From the NCBI RefSeq assembly GCF_038967635.1, contig NZ_CP152413.1:2728001-2792000 (forward strand): DNA of 64,000 nt, given 5' to 3'. Positions 35,214-44,184 of the stretch are shown here, piece by piece. The notes under the pieces were generated by a model that made no database searches, was not told where the DNA came from, and worked only from the letters and a program-made list of their open reading frames with translations. Each line of letters starts with the position of its first letter. The stretch's first letter is position 1. The stretch comes from Bradyrhizobium sp. B124. GTDB lineage: Bacteria > Pseudomonadota > Alphaproteobacteria > Rhizobiales > Xanthobacteraceae. Position numbers and translations under genes: made by a program.

Positions 35214-36728
35214 TCAGACCGGCGCGACGCCGGATTGAAGGTAGCCGTCTCGCAATTTCCGCTTGAATATCTTGCCGCTCACCTCGCGCGGCAGCGCGTC
35301 GTGGAAAACGAAGCGCTTTGGCACCTTGAAGCGCGCGAGACGCTGCTCGAGGAATACCTTAATGTCGGCCACCGCGGGCGTAGCGTCCTGCTCGGCTTCG
35401 ATCGCTGCGATCAGGCTTTCGCCGAACTCCTCATCGGGGACGCCGAACACCGCGCAGTCCCGCACACCGGGACAATTGACCAGAACGCTCTCGATCTCGG
35501 CCGGGTAGATGTTGACCCCGCCCGAGATGACCATGTCCCGCCTGCGATCGCAGATGTAGAGGAAACCGTCGCCGTCGAGATAGCCGACATCTCCGCAGGT
35601 CACGAGCCCGGCGCGATCGACCTGCGCGCGCTGATCCGGACGGCCGTGATAGGTGAAATCCGAATAGGCTTCGGTGCGCAGGTAGATCTCGCCGATACCA
35701 CCGGGAGCAACTTCGCTGCCGGCCTCGTCATAGATCCGCAGTTCAGTCCCCACCATCGGCCGGCCGACCGTACCGGGATGAGCAAGCCATTCCTCCGCGT
35801 TGCAGCCCACGGCGGCACCGGTCTCGGTCGCGCCATAGGTCTCGTGAATCACCGGCCCCCACCACTCGATCATCCCCCGCTTCACGTCCGGCGGGCAGGC
35901 CGCGCCGGTGTGCGTCACCCATCGGATCGACGACAGGTCGTAGCTCCGTCGCGTCGCGTTGCTGAGCCGCAGCAGCCGGACAAACATCGTCGGCACCATC
36001 GTCAGATGCGTGATCCGGTGCTGGGCGATGACACGCAGCAGATCCTCGGGATCGAAGCTCTGCTGGAGCACCGTCAGGTCGGCATGCTGGAAGGCCTGTC
36101 GCGCGAAGGCGCCAGGCGATGCGTGATAGAGCGGCCCGCAAACAAATGCCCGCATGCCATCCTCGATGCCGTAGATCTCGCGCAACAGCGCCGCGTTCTT
36201 CCCGATCTGCTCGGGCGTCATCGGCGCACGCCGAACACCCTTGGGACGTCCTGTCGTGCCTGAGGTGTAGATCATCGTTCCCCTGGGCGCGCGCGCAGGC
36301 TGCTTCCATCGTGCGCCCCTGTCACGGAACTCGGGCCACGCCTGTGCGTGAGGCGGTGAGGCCGACAGCGACGGAGTGCCCGCGGCTGGATCGTCGATGA
36401 CGAATGTCGGCAGTTCGGCAGGAACGACGCGTTCGACCGCCGCGACCAGATCACGATGCCCGATCAGGACCCTCGGGGTGCAGTCGGCGAGAATGTAGGC
36501 GATCTCGTCGGCTTTGCCGTGCCAATTCAGTGGAACCACGTAAGCCCCGAGCAACGCGGCGGCATGCAGGATTTCGAAGTAGCAGGGGTCGTTTCGGATC
36601 AGCAACGCGATCGCGTCGCCTTCGCGGACGCCGACCTCCTCAAGAACAGTGGCGGCACGACTGCCCTGGTCGAGCAAAGTCTGGCGCGCAACATGGTGCT
36701 CCCCAATCACGATTGTGCTGTCATGCAT
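35214..36728 (-). CDS. AMP-dependent acyl-CoA synthetase/ligase
   Basis: 504 residues from the ATG at 36726-36728, with GGAG eight bases upstream; a GTG at 36737 overlapping the previous stop is possible but has no spaced ribosome-binding site. ANL-family motifs: TMIYTSGTTGRPKGV (P-loop), ETYGATETGAAVG, GDVGYLDGDGFLYICDRRRDMVISGGVNIYP, and the catalytic Lys in SGKIFKRKLRD. It forms an acyl-CoA from a free acid. Candidate substrates are the side-chain acid freed by the hydrolase or the aromatic acid itself; context slightly favours the former. Confidence 0.9.
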   Translation of the reverse strand: MHDSTIVIGEHHVARQTLLDQGSRAATVLEEVGVREGDAIALLIRNDPCYFEILHAAALLGAYVVPLNWHGKADEIAYILADCTPRVLIGHRDLVAAVERVVPAELPTFVIDDPAAGTPSLSASPPHAQAWPEFRDRGARWKQPARAPRGTMIYTSGTTGRPKGVRRAPMTPEQIGKNAALLREIYGIEDGMRAFVCGPLYHASPGAFARQAFQHADLTVLQQSFDPEDLLRVIAQHRITHLTMVPTMFVRLLRLSNATRRSYDLSSIRWVTHTGAACPPDVKRGMIEWWGPVIHETYGATETGAAVGCNAEEWLAHPGTVGRPMVGTELRIYDEAGSEVAPGGIGEIYLRTEAYSDFTYHGRPDQRAQVDRAGLVTCGDVGYLDGDGFLYICDRRRDMVISGGVNIYPAEIESVLVNCPGVRDCAVFGVPDEEFGESLIAAIEAEQDATPAVADIKVFLEQRLARFKVPKRFVFHDALPREVSGKIFKRKLRDGYLQSGVAPV

Positions 36729-36733
36729 CGCGC

Positions 36734-37216
36734 TCACTCCAGACAAACCGTCACCTCGGCGCGTGCCGGGGGCAGCAAAATGCTGTCGAGCAAGCCAAAC
36801 TCCTCGTCCGTCAACGCGAGCGGAGTTGAAAACGTCAGCGCGTCCATGTGACCGCTGAGGACGGCCGGGTACCACCATTGAGCTCTGGTAACCGTATGAC
36901 CTCGACCGCGGAATTCGATCGCGAGCGGCCCGGGTAAGCTCGCACCGTGACCGCTCTGATAGCCGTCTCCGATCGCGTAGACCTCGCATTCGAAGACGCC
37001 GGGAGCCCGACGCTGGACCGCAATCTCGATGTCGAGCAAACCGAATGCAGGATTGGTTGCATCGCCATTCTGGTAGAAATAGACGAACGGTATCCGTCCG
37101 TATTTGCTTGTGCCCCTCGCCGCGTCCGAAGGCACCTGCGCATCGCTGCGGCCAGGCGTTCGCGGCGGGATGGGACCGAGCAGGCACATCTGAGGCAGTG
37201 AGCGGCAATCAGCCAT
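36734..37216 (-). CDS. uncharacterised protein of the aromatic operon
   Basis: 160 residues from the ATG at 37214-37216, overlapping the amidohydrolase gene by 8 bases; it ends 6 bases before the ligase start, so it is well embedded in the operon. I do not recognise the family. The sequence is soluble, with no signal or membrane segment, and has conserved-looking blocks: SKYGRIPFVYFYQNGDATNPAFGLLDIEIAV, FECEVYAIGDGYQSGHGASLPGPLAIEFRGRGHTV and WWYPAVLSGHMDALTFSTPLALTDEEF. The operon position suggests an enzyme or accessory protein of the same pathway. Confidence 0.75.
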   Translation of the reverse strand: MADCRSLPQMCLLGPIPPRTPGRSDAQVPSDAARGTSKYGRIPFVYFYQNGDATNPAFGLLDIEIAVQRRAPGVFECEVYAIGDGYQSGHGASLPGPLAIEFRGRGHTVTRAQWWYPAVLSGHMDALTFSTPLALTDEEFGLLDSILLPPARAEVTVCLE

Positions 37217-38249
37217 GGGATGGCCTCGCCTGTCCGCCCGTCGCTTGCGCCACTGCAAGTCCGAGCGGCTCCACGTCGTATCGCCGGCCGAGGAAGCCAA
37301 AGGAATTTTCCGCGAGCACCGCATCACTGCTCAGCGCGCGCTTTGCCAACGCGCCCGGCTGTTTCTGTCGTATTGCAAAGGGGTAGTCCGATCCGACAAC
37401 GATGCGGCCCTCGCCCACCGCATTGCCAAGGAACGACAATGAAACCGAATCGTAGAGGATGCTGTCGTACCAGAATTGCCGGGCAAGCTTCGAAGGCGCC
37501 CGCGTCATCTTGCCTTTCGCGCCGAGCGACCAGCCAAAATCCATCCGCGGCAGAATCCACGGCAGCGCTCCCCCGCCATGGCTGAGCAGGATCCGTAGCC
37601 GCGGAAATATCTCGGGGACGCCAGCCGCGAGCAGCGATACGGCAGCAAGCGCCGTTTCGAGCGGAAACACCGCCGTCGCAGCGAACTCTGGGCTGCCGCC
37701 CACGCGATCCATGCCGGCCGGATGCAGCGGATGCACAAAGATGCCGAGGCCGAGCGATTGAGCCGCTTCGTACACCGGAAACAGGCGCTCGCTGCCAAGC
37801 GCCACACCGTCGATGTGCGTACCGATCTCGATCCCAGCCAGGCCGAGCGCTCTGACCTTCTCGAGCTGCCGGACGGCGCGCGCCACATCCTGCATGCACA
37901 CCATCCCGATGCCGGCGAAGTTGCGTGGCGCGTACGCGATCATGGCCGCGATCTGGTCGTTCATGACCTCCGCGAGGTATTCCGCATCGTCAGCGGGCAG
38001 CCAATGCGACAACAGTTCGGGCATCGGCGAGAGCACCTGCATGTCGGTGCCATCCTCGGCCATGTCTGCAAGGCGTCGCTCGACATCCCACGATCTCGTA
38101 TCGATCTTTCGGAACACCTTGCCGGCGATCATCACCGCGGCCTGATCCCCCATCGAATGATCGACGCTTGGCCAGCGCACGTCCCGCCTCGGGTCCGCGG
38201 CCAGCCGCGGAGGCACAATATGCGTGTGAATATCAATCACCGTGCCCAA
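37209..38249 (-). CDS. amidohydrolase family 2 protein, ACMSD-like decarboxylase candidate
   Basis: 346 residues. TIM-barrel metal enzyme with His8-x-His10 (VIDIHTHIVPPR), a barrel His in GIFVHPLHPAG and the catalytic Asp in VVGSDYPFA. This pattern and length fit the ACMSD group, non-oxidative decarboxylases such as aminocarboxymuconate semialdehyde decarboxylase and several aromatic-acid decarboxylases. It is the first gene of the leftward operon. In a cumate-like pathway the ring-cleavage product still carries a carboxyl that must be lost before hydrolysis, and this is the best candidate for that step. Confidence 0.85.
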   Translation of the reverse strand: MGTVIDIHTHIVPPRLAADPRRDVRWPSVDHSMGDQAAVMIAGKVFRKIDTRSWDVERRLADMAEDGTDMQVLSPMPELLSHWLPADDAEYLAEVMNDQIAAMIAYAPRNFAGIGMVCMQDVARAVRQLEKVRALGLAGIEIGTHIDGVALGSERLFPVYEAAQSLGLGIFVHPLHPAGMDRVGGSPEFAATAVFPLETALAAVSLLAAGVPEIFPRLRILLSHGGGALPWILPRMDFGWSLGAKGKMTRAPSKLARQFWYDSILYDSVSLSFLGNAVGEGRIVVGSDYPFAIRQKQPGALAKRALSSDAVLAENSFGFLGRRYDVEPLGLAVAQATGGQARPSHG

Positions 38250-38328
38250 GGCGCTCTCCCTGTCGCTCTATTGCGAGCTTCTTTGCGTGAACGCTGCCTG
38301 CGCTCGCGCGCGCCGCAGAATTCACTTT

Positions 38329-38350
38329 ACAAACAGGAATGATTGTTTTT
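38329..38350. promoter_or_regulatory. cumate-operator-like sequence between divergent aromatic operons
   Basis: ACAAACAG (38329-38336), then after a short spacer TTGTTTTT (38343-38350), forms an imperfect inverted repeat AAACA-N8-TGTTT (38331-38348). The first arm equals the half-site of the p-cumate operator recognised by CymR as I remember it. A CymR-like TetR protein is encoded at 42522. The site lies upstream of both the reductase (38384) and the amidohydrolase (38249), so it could control both operons. Confidence 0.5.
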
Positions 38351-38383
38351 ATTGTCGCTGTCAAGACGCCTCGGAGCGTCGTG

Positions 38384-39637
38384 ATGGCGCAGCACGGAAA
38401 AGCCGCGCCAAGGGAGCGAATGACGTTGAACCCTCAGCAAGCGCGCATCGTGATCATTGGCGCCGGACAGGCAGGCGCCCGGGCCGCCGAGGCATTGCGC
38501 GCGGCCGGCCATCGCGGGTCGATCACCCTCGTTGGCGAGGAAGAGCACCCTCCCTACGAACGCCCGCAATTGTCGAAAGCCATTTTGATCGACCGGGTCC
38601 CTAATCCGACACTGATCCGGCAGAGTCCGGAGTGGAATGAACTCGATGTCGCACTGCTCACGTCGTCGCGCGTGGTGGCAGCCGATGGGCAGAAACGCAT
38701 CGTCGGCCTTGCGAACGGACAGGAATTGGCATTCGACTGCCTGCTGCTCACGACCGGGACCCGCGTGCGGCGCTTGATTGAACTCGACAATGCTCCATTC
38801 TCGGTCCGCTACCTGCGCGGCATGGGCGACGCGCTCGCGCTGCGCGAGGAGTTGCAGCCCGGGCGCAGGGTCGCGCTGGTTGGCGGCGGGGTCGTCGGCC
38901 TCGAAGTCGCGTCGGCCGCGATAGGGCGCGGCTGTCTCGTCACGATCGTCGAGAAAGCCGACCGGCTGCTGCCTCAAATCGGCTCCGCGTCGCTTGGCCG
39001 ATATCTTCAGCATCTGCATGCGTCGCGAGACGCCGAGATCATTTGTGGCGGCTCAGTCAGGCAGGCGACATCTCGCGGATTGGAGCTCGGCGACGGTCGC
39101 TTCATTCCGGCCGATCTTGCTTTGGTCGGCGTCGGCGTCGAACCAGTCACCGAGCTTGCGCGTCAATTGGGCCTCGATGCCGAACGCGGCGTCCGCGTCA
39201 CGTCGACCGGCGCAACCGCCGCGGATGGCATTTTTGCCGCTGGTGACGTCGCCGAGCAGTGGAGCCGAAGTCACGACCGCTGGATGCGCGTCGAGAACTG
39301 GGCCAACGCGCAGAACCAGGCGATCGCCACCGCAAAATCCATGGCTGGCGTCAGTACCGCCTATGATGCCCCGCCCTGGTTCTGGTCCGACCAGTACGAC
39401 GCCAACATCCAGGTGGTCGGCAATCCGGCCGGCGGAGACGAGATCGTCAGGGGAGACGTTGCGGCTGGATGCTTCGTCAGCATCAGCGTCCGTGACGGCG
39501 AAGTCATCGGCGGCATCACCGTCAATTCCGCGCGAGACATGGCGGTGCTGCGCCGCCTCGTCGCCTCGCGCAAGCCCGTTCGAAAAAGCGACCTGGAAAA
39601 TCCTGCATTCGAACTGAAGCGCTCACTCGCCGCCTAG
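38384..39637 (+). CDS. ferredoxin reductase of a ring-hydroxylating dioxygenase (BphA4/CmtAa type)
   Basis: 417 residues from the ATG at 38384 (GGAG seven bases upstream); starts at 38339 or 38420 are possible. FAD site [25 protein letters not shown] site [18 protein letters not shown], a [11 protein letters not shown] motif and FAD contact [11 protein letters not shown]. It transfers electrons from NADH to the Rieske ferredoxin encoded at 42212. It starts the rightward operon, 14 bases before the alpha subunit. A three-component class II oxygenase is therefore encoded (reductase, ferredoxin, alpha-beta oxygenase). Confidence 0.93.
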   Translation: MAQHGKAAPRERMTLNPQQARIVIIGAGQAGARAAEALRAAGHRGSITLVGEEEHPPYERPQLSKAILIDRVPNPTLIRQSPEWNELDVALLTSSRVVAADGQKRIVGLANGQELAFDCLLLTTGTRVRRLIELDNAPFSVRYLRGMGDALALREELQPGRRVALVGGGVVGLEVASAAIGRGCLVTIVEKADRLLPQIGSASLGRYLQHLHASRDAEIICGGSVRQATSRGLELGDGRFIPADLALVGVGVEPVTELARQLGLDAERGVRVTSTGATAADGIFAAGDVAEQWSRSHDRWMRVENWANAQNQAIATAKSMAGVSTAYDAPPWFWSDQYDANIQVVGNPAGGDEIVRGDVAAGCFVSISVRDGEVIGGITVNSARDMAVLRRLVASRKPVRKSDLENPAFELKRSLAA

Positions 39638-39651
39638 GGAAGAGGACCCCA

Positions 39652-40944
39652 ATGAACGCACAACACCAGCCCGCACTGCTCGTCGATCCGGCACAGCGCA
39701 TTTTCAAGGTGGCGCGACGCAACTTCGTTGACCCCGATATCTTCAGGGCCGAAAAGGAAATGATCTTCGACCGCTCGTGGCTCTACCTCGGGCATTCGTC
39801 CGAACTGCCGAAGCCGGGTGACTTCATCACCCGCAAGGTTGCCGGCCGCGGCGTCTTGTTTACCCGGGACAGCAAGGGCCAATTGCGCGCCCTGCTCAAT
39901 ACTTGCCCACACCGTGGCGCCCAGGTGTGCCGCGAGCGCAAGGGCAACGCCAAGTCGTTCCAGTGCTTCTACCACGGCTGGGTGTTCGGCGCAGACGGCA
40001 AGCTGCGCAGTCAGCCCGGTGAAGCCTCCTACCCCGAGGGCTTCAAAGGCCGCGACACCTCGAACATGCAGCCGGTGCCGCGGTTCGAAACCTATCGCGA
40101 CTTCAACTTCATCTCGTTCGACAGCAACATCGTTCCGCTCGTCGACTATCTCGCCGGCGCCAAAGAATTCCTCGACGTCATCTGCGATCAGACCGATGCG
40201 GGAATGTCGATCGTCGCCGGAAGCCAAGAATATTCGATCCGGGCGAACTGGAAGCTGCTCACCGAGAACAGTATCGACGGCTATCATGCCGCAACCACCC
40301 ATGCGACGTACTTCGACATCCTGATGAGCTCGACCGATAATCTTGCTGGCGGCATGGGCGGTGGCGGTTACGGATACGATCTCGGCAACGGCCACGCCGT
40401 GCTCGAATACGGCGCCCCATGGGGACGCCCGGTTGCGCAATGGATTCCCGGATGGGGTGAAGCCGGAAAATCGGAGATCGACCAACTCTACGACAACCTC
40501 GTCAAGCGCCACGGCCAGGAACGCGCCGATCGGATCGCGCGCAAGAACCGTAATCTGTTCATTTTTCCGAACCTTGTCGTCAACGACATCATGGCGCTGA
40601 CTGTGCGCACCTATTTCCCGGTGGCCCCCGACTACATGGTCATCAACGCCTGGGCGCTTGCGCCAAACGATGAATCGGCGTGGGCGCGGAAGTATCGTCT
40701 CAACAACTTCCTGGAATTCTTGGGCCCTGGCGGTTTCGCGACACCTGACGACGCCGAGGCGCTGGAACATTGCCAGCGCGGCTTCGAGAACTCCAAGGAA
40801 GCCCTCTGGAACGACATCTCGAAGGGAATGGGCAAGGACAAGGCGCATCACGACGACGAGTTGCAGATGCGGGCATTCTGGACTCAGTGGAACAAGCAGA
40901 TGTTCCCTGCCCCGGCATCCGGCATCAAAGGCGTCGCGGCCTGA
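39652..40944 (+). CDS. ring-hydroxylating dioxygenase alpha subunit (Rieske plus mononuclear iron)
   Basis: 430 residues. The Rieske [2Fe-2S] site is Cys85-x-His87 and Cys105-xx-His108 ([18 protein letters not shown]). The mononuclear iron site is in [18 protein letters not shown] with Asp209, His212 and His217. It adds O2 to an aromatic ring to give a cis-dihydrodiol. Size and the [28 protein letters not shown] insertion suggest the benzoate/p-cumate dioxygenase branch rather than biphenyl. Substrate assignment (p-cumate-like) rests mainly on the CymR-like regulator and pathway layout. Confidence 0.94.
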   Translation: MNAQHQPALLVDPAQRIFKVARRNFVDPDIFRAEKEMIFDRSWLYLGHSSELPKPGDFITRKVAGRGVLFTRDSKGQLRALLNTCPHRGAQVCRERKGNAKSFQCFYHGWVFGADGKLRSQPGEASYPEGFKGRDTSNMQPVPRFETYRDFNFISFDSNIVPLVDYLAGAKEFLDVICDQTDAGMSIVAGSQEYSIRANWKLLTENSIDGYHAATTHATYFDILMSSTDNLAGGMGGGGYGYDLGNGHAVLEYGAPWGRPVAQWIPGWGEAGKSEIDQLYDNLVKRHGQERADRIARKNRNLFIFPNLVVNDIMALTVRTYFPVAPDYMVINAWALAPNDESAWARKYRLNNFLEFLGPGGFATPDDAEALEHCQRGFENSKEALWNDISKGMGKDKAHHDDELQMRAFWTQWNKQMFPAPASGIKGVAA

Positions 40945-40954
40945 GGAGGACAAC

Positions 40955-41440
40955 ATGCAATCCCTGAGCCGAACCGAAGTGGAAGACTTCCTGTTCAACG
41001 AGGCCGAGTTGCTCGATCAATGGCGTCTGCCGGAGTGGCTCACGCTGTTCACGGACGATGCGAAATATGAAGTGCCCTGCACCGATCTGCCAGCCGACGC
41101 CTCGTCGGAGAGCAACCTGTTCTACATCGCGGACGATCGCGTCCGGCTCGGCGAGCGGGTCAAGCGGCTGATGAAACGCACGGCGCACGCGGAGTTTCCG
41201 CATTCGAAGACAAGCCGTATCGTTGGCAACGTCCGGATCCAGGCAAGACGCGAGGACGAGATTGACGTCAGTTGCGTTTTCCAGACCCTGCGGACCAAGG
41301 ATGGCGTCACCGATCTCTACTTCGGAACCAGCAGATATCGGCTGGCGGTCGACGGCGAGGGCCTCCGCATCCGGGAAAAGCGCTGCCTCCTCGCCGGTGA
41401 CGGACTGCGCCCGAGCGGTCGCATCAGCATCGTGCTCTGA
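40955..41440 (+). CDS. ring-hydroxylating dioxygenase beta subunit
   Basis: 161 residues from the ATG at 40955 with a GAGGAGG ribosome-binding site. Fold related to scytalone dehydratase: VEDFLFNEAELLDQWRLPEWLTLFTDDAKYEVPCTD, ERVKRLMKRTAHAEFPHSKTSRIVGNV and the end REKRCLLAGDGLRPSGRISIVL. It assembles with the alpha subunit, usually as alpha3-beta3, and has no cofactor. It is 10 bases after the alpha gene. Confidence 0.93.
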   Translation: MQSLSRTEVEDFLFNEAELLDQWRLPEWLTLFTDDAKYEVPCTDLPADASSESNLFYIADDRVRLGERVKRLMKRTAHAEFPHSKTSRIVGNVRIQARREDEIDVSCVFQTLRTKDGVTDLYFGTSRYRLAVDGEGLRIREKRCLLAGDGLRPSGRISIVL

Positions 41441-41453
41441 CGGGTAAAATTAC

Positions 41454-42215
41454 ATGGCTTTACGGTTCGAAGGACAATCAATCGTGGTGACCGGCGCTGC
41501 CAGCGGCATTGGCGCAGTCATCGCCCGCCATTTCGCCGACGCCGGAGCCAAGCTCGTGCTTTCGGATATCGACGAGGGACGCCTCGGCACCGTTGCGGAT
41601 GACATCGCCGCGAGCGGCGCCGGGCGGCCAATCATGAAAGCCGGCGACCTGTCCCGGGAAGACGTCGCACGCGGCGTGATCAAGTCGGCGGTGGATAATT
41701 TCGGGGGTCTCGACATTCTGGTCAACAACGCCGGCGGTGGGATCATCAAGCCGTTTCTGGACCACACGCCCGACACGTTACGGACGACGATCGATCGCAA
41801 TCTCTGGACCGCGCTGTGGTGCACCTGGCACGCCGTTCCGGTCATGAAAGCCCGGGGCTATGGACGCATCGTCAACATCGGCGCCGATTCGGTCCGCAAC
41901 GGACTTTGGGATCACGCGGCCTATAATGCCGCCAAAGGCGGCGTGCATGCGATGGCGACCGGATTGGCGCGCGAGTTTGCCAAGGACGGCATCACCGTGA
42001 ACGTCGTCGCCCCCTGTATCGTCGACACGCCCCAGGTGCGGGAGGCCACCCTCAGGGCGCCGAAGGCGTTGCAACGCTTCGTTGACGTTGTACCGATGGG
42101 GCGCGCAGCCAAGATGGACGAGGTGGCCTCGATGGTATGTTATCTCGCGTCGAAAGAGGCCTCGTTCGTCACCGGACAGGTCATCAGCGTCAACGGCGGA
42201 AGCACCATGCTATGA
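41454..42215 (+). CDS. short-chain dehydrogenase, probable cis-dihydrodiol dehydrogenase (CmtB-like role)
   Basis: 253 residues. NAD-binding IVVTGAASGIGAVIARHFADAG, NNAGGGI, catalytic Ser in NIGADSVRNG, and Tyr-x-x-x-Lys in AAYNAAKGG. The C-terminus VTGQVISVNGGSTM is typical of classical SDRs. Placed between the oxygenase subunits and the Rieske ferredoxin, it would rearomatise the dihydrodiol carboxylate to a catechol. The assigned substrate is from context only; FabG-like or BadH-like activity is possible. Confidence 0.88.
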   Translation: MALRFEGQSIVVTGAASGIGAVIARHFADAGAKLVLSDIDEGRLGTVADDIAASGAGRPIMKAGDLSREDVARGVIKSAVDNFGGLDILVNNAGGGIIKPFLDHTPDTLRTTIDRNLWTALWCTWHAVPVMKARGYGRIVNIGADSVRNGLWDHAAYNAAKGGVHAMATGLAREFAKDGITVNVVAPCIVDTPQVREATLRAPKALQRFVDVVPMGRAAKMDEVASMVCYLASKEASFVTGQVISVNGGSTML

Positions 42216-42535
42216 CGACCACGATCAATGGTGTCCTCGTTGGCACGGTTCAGGACTTTCCGGAAGGTGAAATTCGTCCCGCGGCGATGCCCGACGGCAC
42301 CAATCTTGCCATCTACAATGTGGAAGGAACGATCTACGCGACGGCGGACCTGTGCACCCATGGCGAGGCTTCGTTGTCCGAAGAGGGTATTCTGGCCGGA
42401 AACATCGTCGAATGTCCCTGGCATTTTGGTACATTCGACGTCACAAGCGGCGCGCCGACCGGCATGCCGTGTACGGTTCCGTTGAAGACCTTTCCGGTCA
42501 GGGTGATAGCAGGCAGCGTCTATGTCGAATTCTGA
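42212..42535 (+). CDS. Rieske [2Fe-2S] ferredoxin
   Basis: 107 residues, starting in an ATGA overlap with the dehydrogenase stop. Rieske motif Cys48-x-His50 and Cys68-xx-His71 (LCTHGEASLSEEG; ECPWHFGTFD). Length and motif spacing match BphA3/CmtAd-type ferredoxins. It carries electrons from the reductase at 38384 to the oxygenase alpha subunit. Confidence 0.95.
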   Translation: MTTTINGVLVGTVQDFPEGEIRPAAMPDGTNLAIYNVEGTIYATADLCTHGEASLSEEGILAGNIVECPWHFGTFDVTSGAPTGMPCTVPLKTFPVRVIAGSVYVEF

Positions 42536-43268
42536 CGACCCCAAGCCCAGGACCCGGCGTGCCGCCGGCACGTCGCGGGGGCCCGCAACCCGACAGAAAC
42601 TGAGATCGCGCCGCGACAGCACGGCGGAGCCGACATACGCGCCGCGGCGAACCCAGGCAGAGCGCAGCGAGACCACGCGCAAGCAGCTCATGGACGCAGC
42701 CGTCAAGCTGATCCGCCAGAACGGCTTCGGCGGCCTGCGAACCGTGGAGGTCGCCGACCTCGCCGGCGTTTCGCGCGGCGCGCTGATGCACCATTTCCCA
42801 AGCAAGCACGAGCTTGTGGTCGCCGTGCTGACCTACGTCAACGAAATTACGTTCACCCAGAGTACACGCCGTGCGCAATCGGCGCGACACGATGGCGGCG
42901 ATCCGATCGACAGTATCATCAAGGACGCCCAGGACTTCTTCTTCGGCGACTACTTCTTCATCGAGCTCGCCATCGGCATGAGCGACGAAAGCACGCGGCG
43001 GCTCAAACGAGAGACCCAGCAGTTTGCCCGGCAGACCCGCTTCTCGATCGAGGCAACCTGGCTCGACACGCTTATATCGTCGGGAATCCCGGAACAGCTC
43101 GCCAGGGACGTGCTCGCGCTCACGCTGAGCGTGGTTCGCGGCTTCTCGGTCAGAATGCTCATCGAGAATGATCCCGAGCACTTCTCGCGTCTGCTCGCGG
43201 TCTGGCGCAAGATCGTGCGGCAGCACATCGAGGATTCGATCCCCAAGCAGCTGAGAAGGCGGACATGA
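42522..43268 (+). CDS. TetR-family repressor, CymR-like
   Basis: 248 residues, overlapping the ferredoxin end by 14 bases and the next gene by 4. A long basic N-terminal extension (residues 1-45) precedes the helix-turn-helix (RRTQAERSETTRKQLMDAAVKLI, then VADLAGVSRGALMHHFPSKHELVVAV). These blocks, and NSVRG-like LSVVRGFSVRMLIENDPEHF near the end, closely resemble CymR of the p-cymene/p-cumate regulon as I remember it. It probably represses the divergent aromatic operons through the site at 38329-38350 and is released by an aromatic acid. Co-translation inside the operon gives negative feedback. Confidence 0.85.
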   Translation: MSNSDDPKPRTRRAAGTSRGPATRQKLRSRRDSTAEPTYAPRRTQAERSETTRKQLMDAAVKLIRQNGFGGLRTVEVADLAGVSRGALMHHFPSKHELVVAVLTYVNEITFTQSTRRAQSARHDGGDPIDSIIKDAQDFFFGDYFFIELAIGMSDESTRRLKRETQQFARQTRFSIEATWLDTLISSGIPEQLARDVLALTLSVVRGFSVRMLIENDPEHFSRLLAVWRKIVRQHIEDSIPKQLRRRT

Positions 43269-44167
43269 CGGGACTAAATTCAGCTGACAGAGGTCCCCAA
43301 GGCCCTTTGATCGCCCTCTGCTACGTCAGACTCGCGGTCCGTGAGCCGCTTTCGGCGGCCGCCTTCGCAACCGACATTCTGGGCTTGCAGCCGGTGCCCG
43401 ACAAACAGGCCCTGCTGTTTCGCTCGGACGATCGTTATCACTCGCTGTCGCTGGTGCCGGCGCCGACGGTGGCGTCGTCAATCGGGATCGAGATATCAGA
43501 CGAAGCCGCTCTCGAACGCATTGAACATGCGCTGCAGATGGACGGTTTCGCCGTCCGCCGGAGCAGTCGGGACGAATGCAAGCAGCGGTTTGTGCGCGAC
43601 ACTCTCATCGCGCAAGACGCCAGTGGCAACGAGATCGACTTGGTGTTGCGCCCGGCGCAAAGCGGCCGACGCTATTTTCCAAGCCGCGACGCGGGCATCA
43701 CTGGACTACAGGGCGTGGGGCTACGCAGCTCACAGTTGCGGGATGACCAGCGATTCTGGACGTCAATCCTAGGCGCCCGGATCAGTGACTGGGCTGGCGA
43801 CATCACATATCTGAGGATCGACCAAAAGCACCACCGCATCGCGCTCTATCCATCCGACCGCCCAGGAATTCTCTATGTAAGCTACGGCGTCGAGAGCCTG
43901 GATGCGATCATGCAGAGCCGCTATTTCGTGCAGGATCGTCAGATCAGGATCCTGCACGGTCCCGGACGCGAGCCCGCGTCGGGACAGATCTTTCTGAGGT
44001 TTGAGGGACCCGAGGGACACGTCTTCTCGTACAGCCACGGCCTCAACGACGTCGAACCCGATCATCGCCCCCGGCAGTTTTCCACCCATCCTGACTCGCT
44101 CTGCGAGTGGGGCAGCCAATGCCAGGGCATCCCGGAACTGCAGCCAGCCGCCACTGATCAACGCTGA
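43265..44167 (+). CDS. extradiol-dioxygenase-like VOC protein lacking two iron ligands
   Basis: 300 residues in two VOC (glyoxalase-fold) domains (about 13-128 and 143-262). It is a paralogue of the next gene, sharing RYF-x-x-RDAGITG and RPRQF blocks. Type I extradiol dioxygenases need His-His-Glu in the second domain. Here the first His position is Gly150 (GITGLQGVGL), the second is kept (His189-His190), and the Glu position is Ser255 (HVFSYSHG). It is therefore unlikely to bind iron normally. It may be a structural or regulatory partner of the intact paralogue, or have a new activity. The start overlaps the TetR stop (ATGA). Confidence 0.82.
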   Translation: MTGLNSADRGPQGPLIALCYVRLAVREPLSAAAFATDILGLQPVPDKQALLFRSDDRYHSLSLVPAPTVASSIGIEISDEAALERIEHALQMDGFAVRRSSRDECKQRFVRDTLIAQDASGNEIDLVLRPAQSGRRYFPSRDAGITGLQGVGLRSSQLRDDQRFWTSILGARISDWAGDITYLRIDQKHHRIALYPSDRPGILYVSYGVESLDAIMQSRYFVQDRQIRILHGPGREPASGQIFLRFEGPEGHVFSYSHGLNDVEPDHRPRQFSTHPDSLCEWGSQCQGIPELQPAATDQR

Positions 44168-44184
44168 AGACGACGGAGCGCCAG

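Noticed and set aside
40658..41440. Longer form (260 codons) of the dioxygenase beta subunit
   Set aside because: The extra N-terminal part overlaps the alpha subunit gene in another frame and is Arg/Ser-rich. The ATG at 40955 has a strong ribosome-binding site and gives a normal-length protein.
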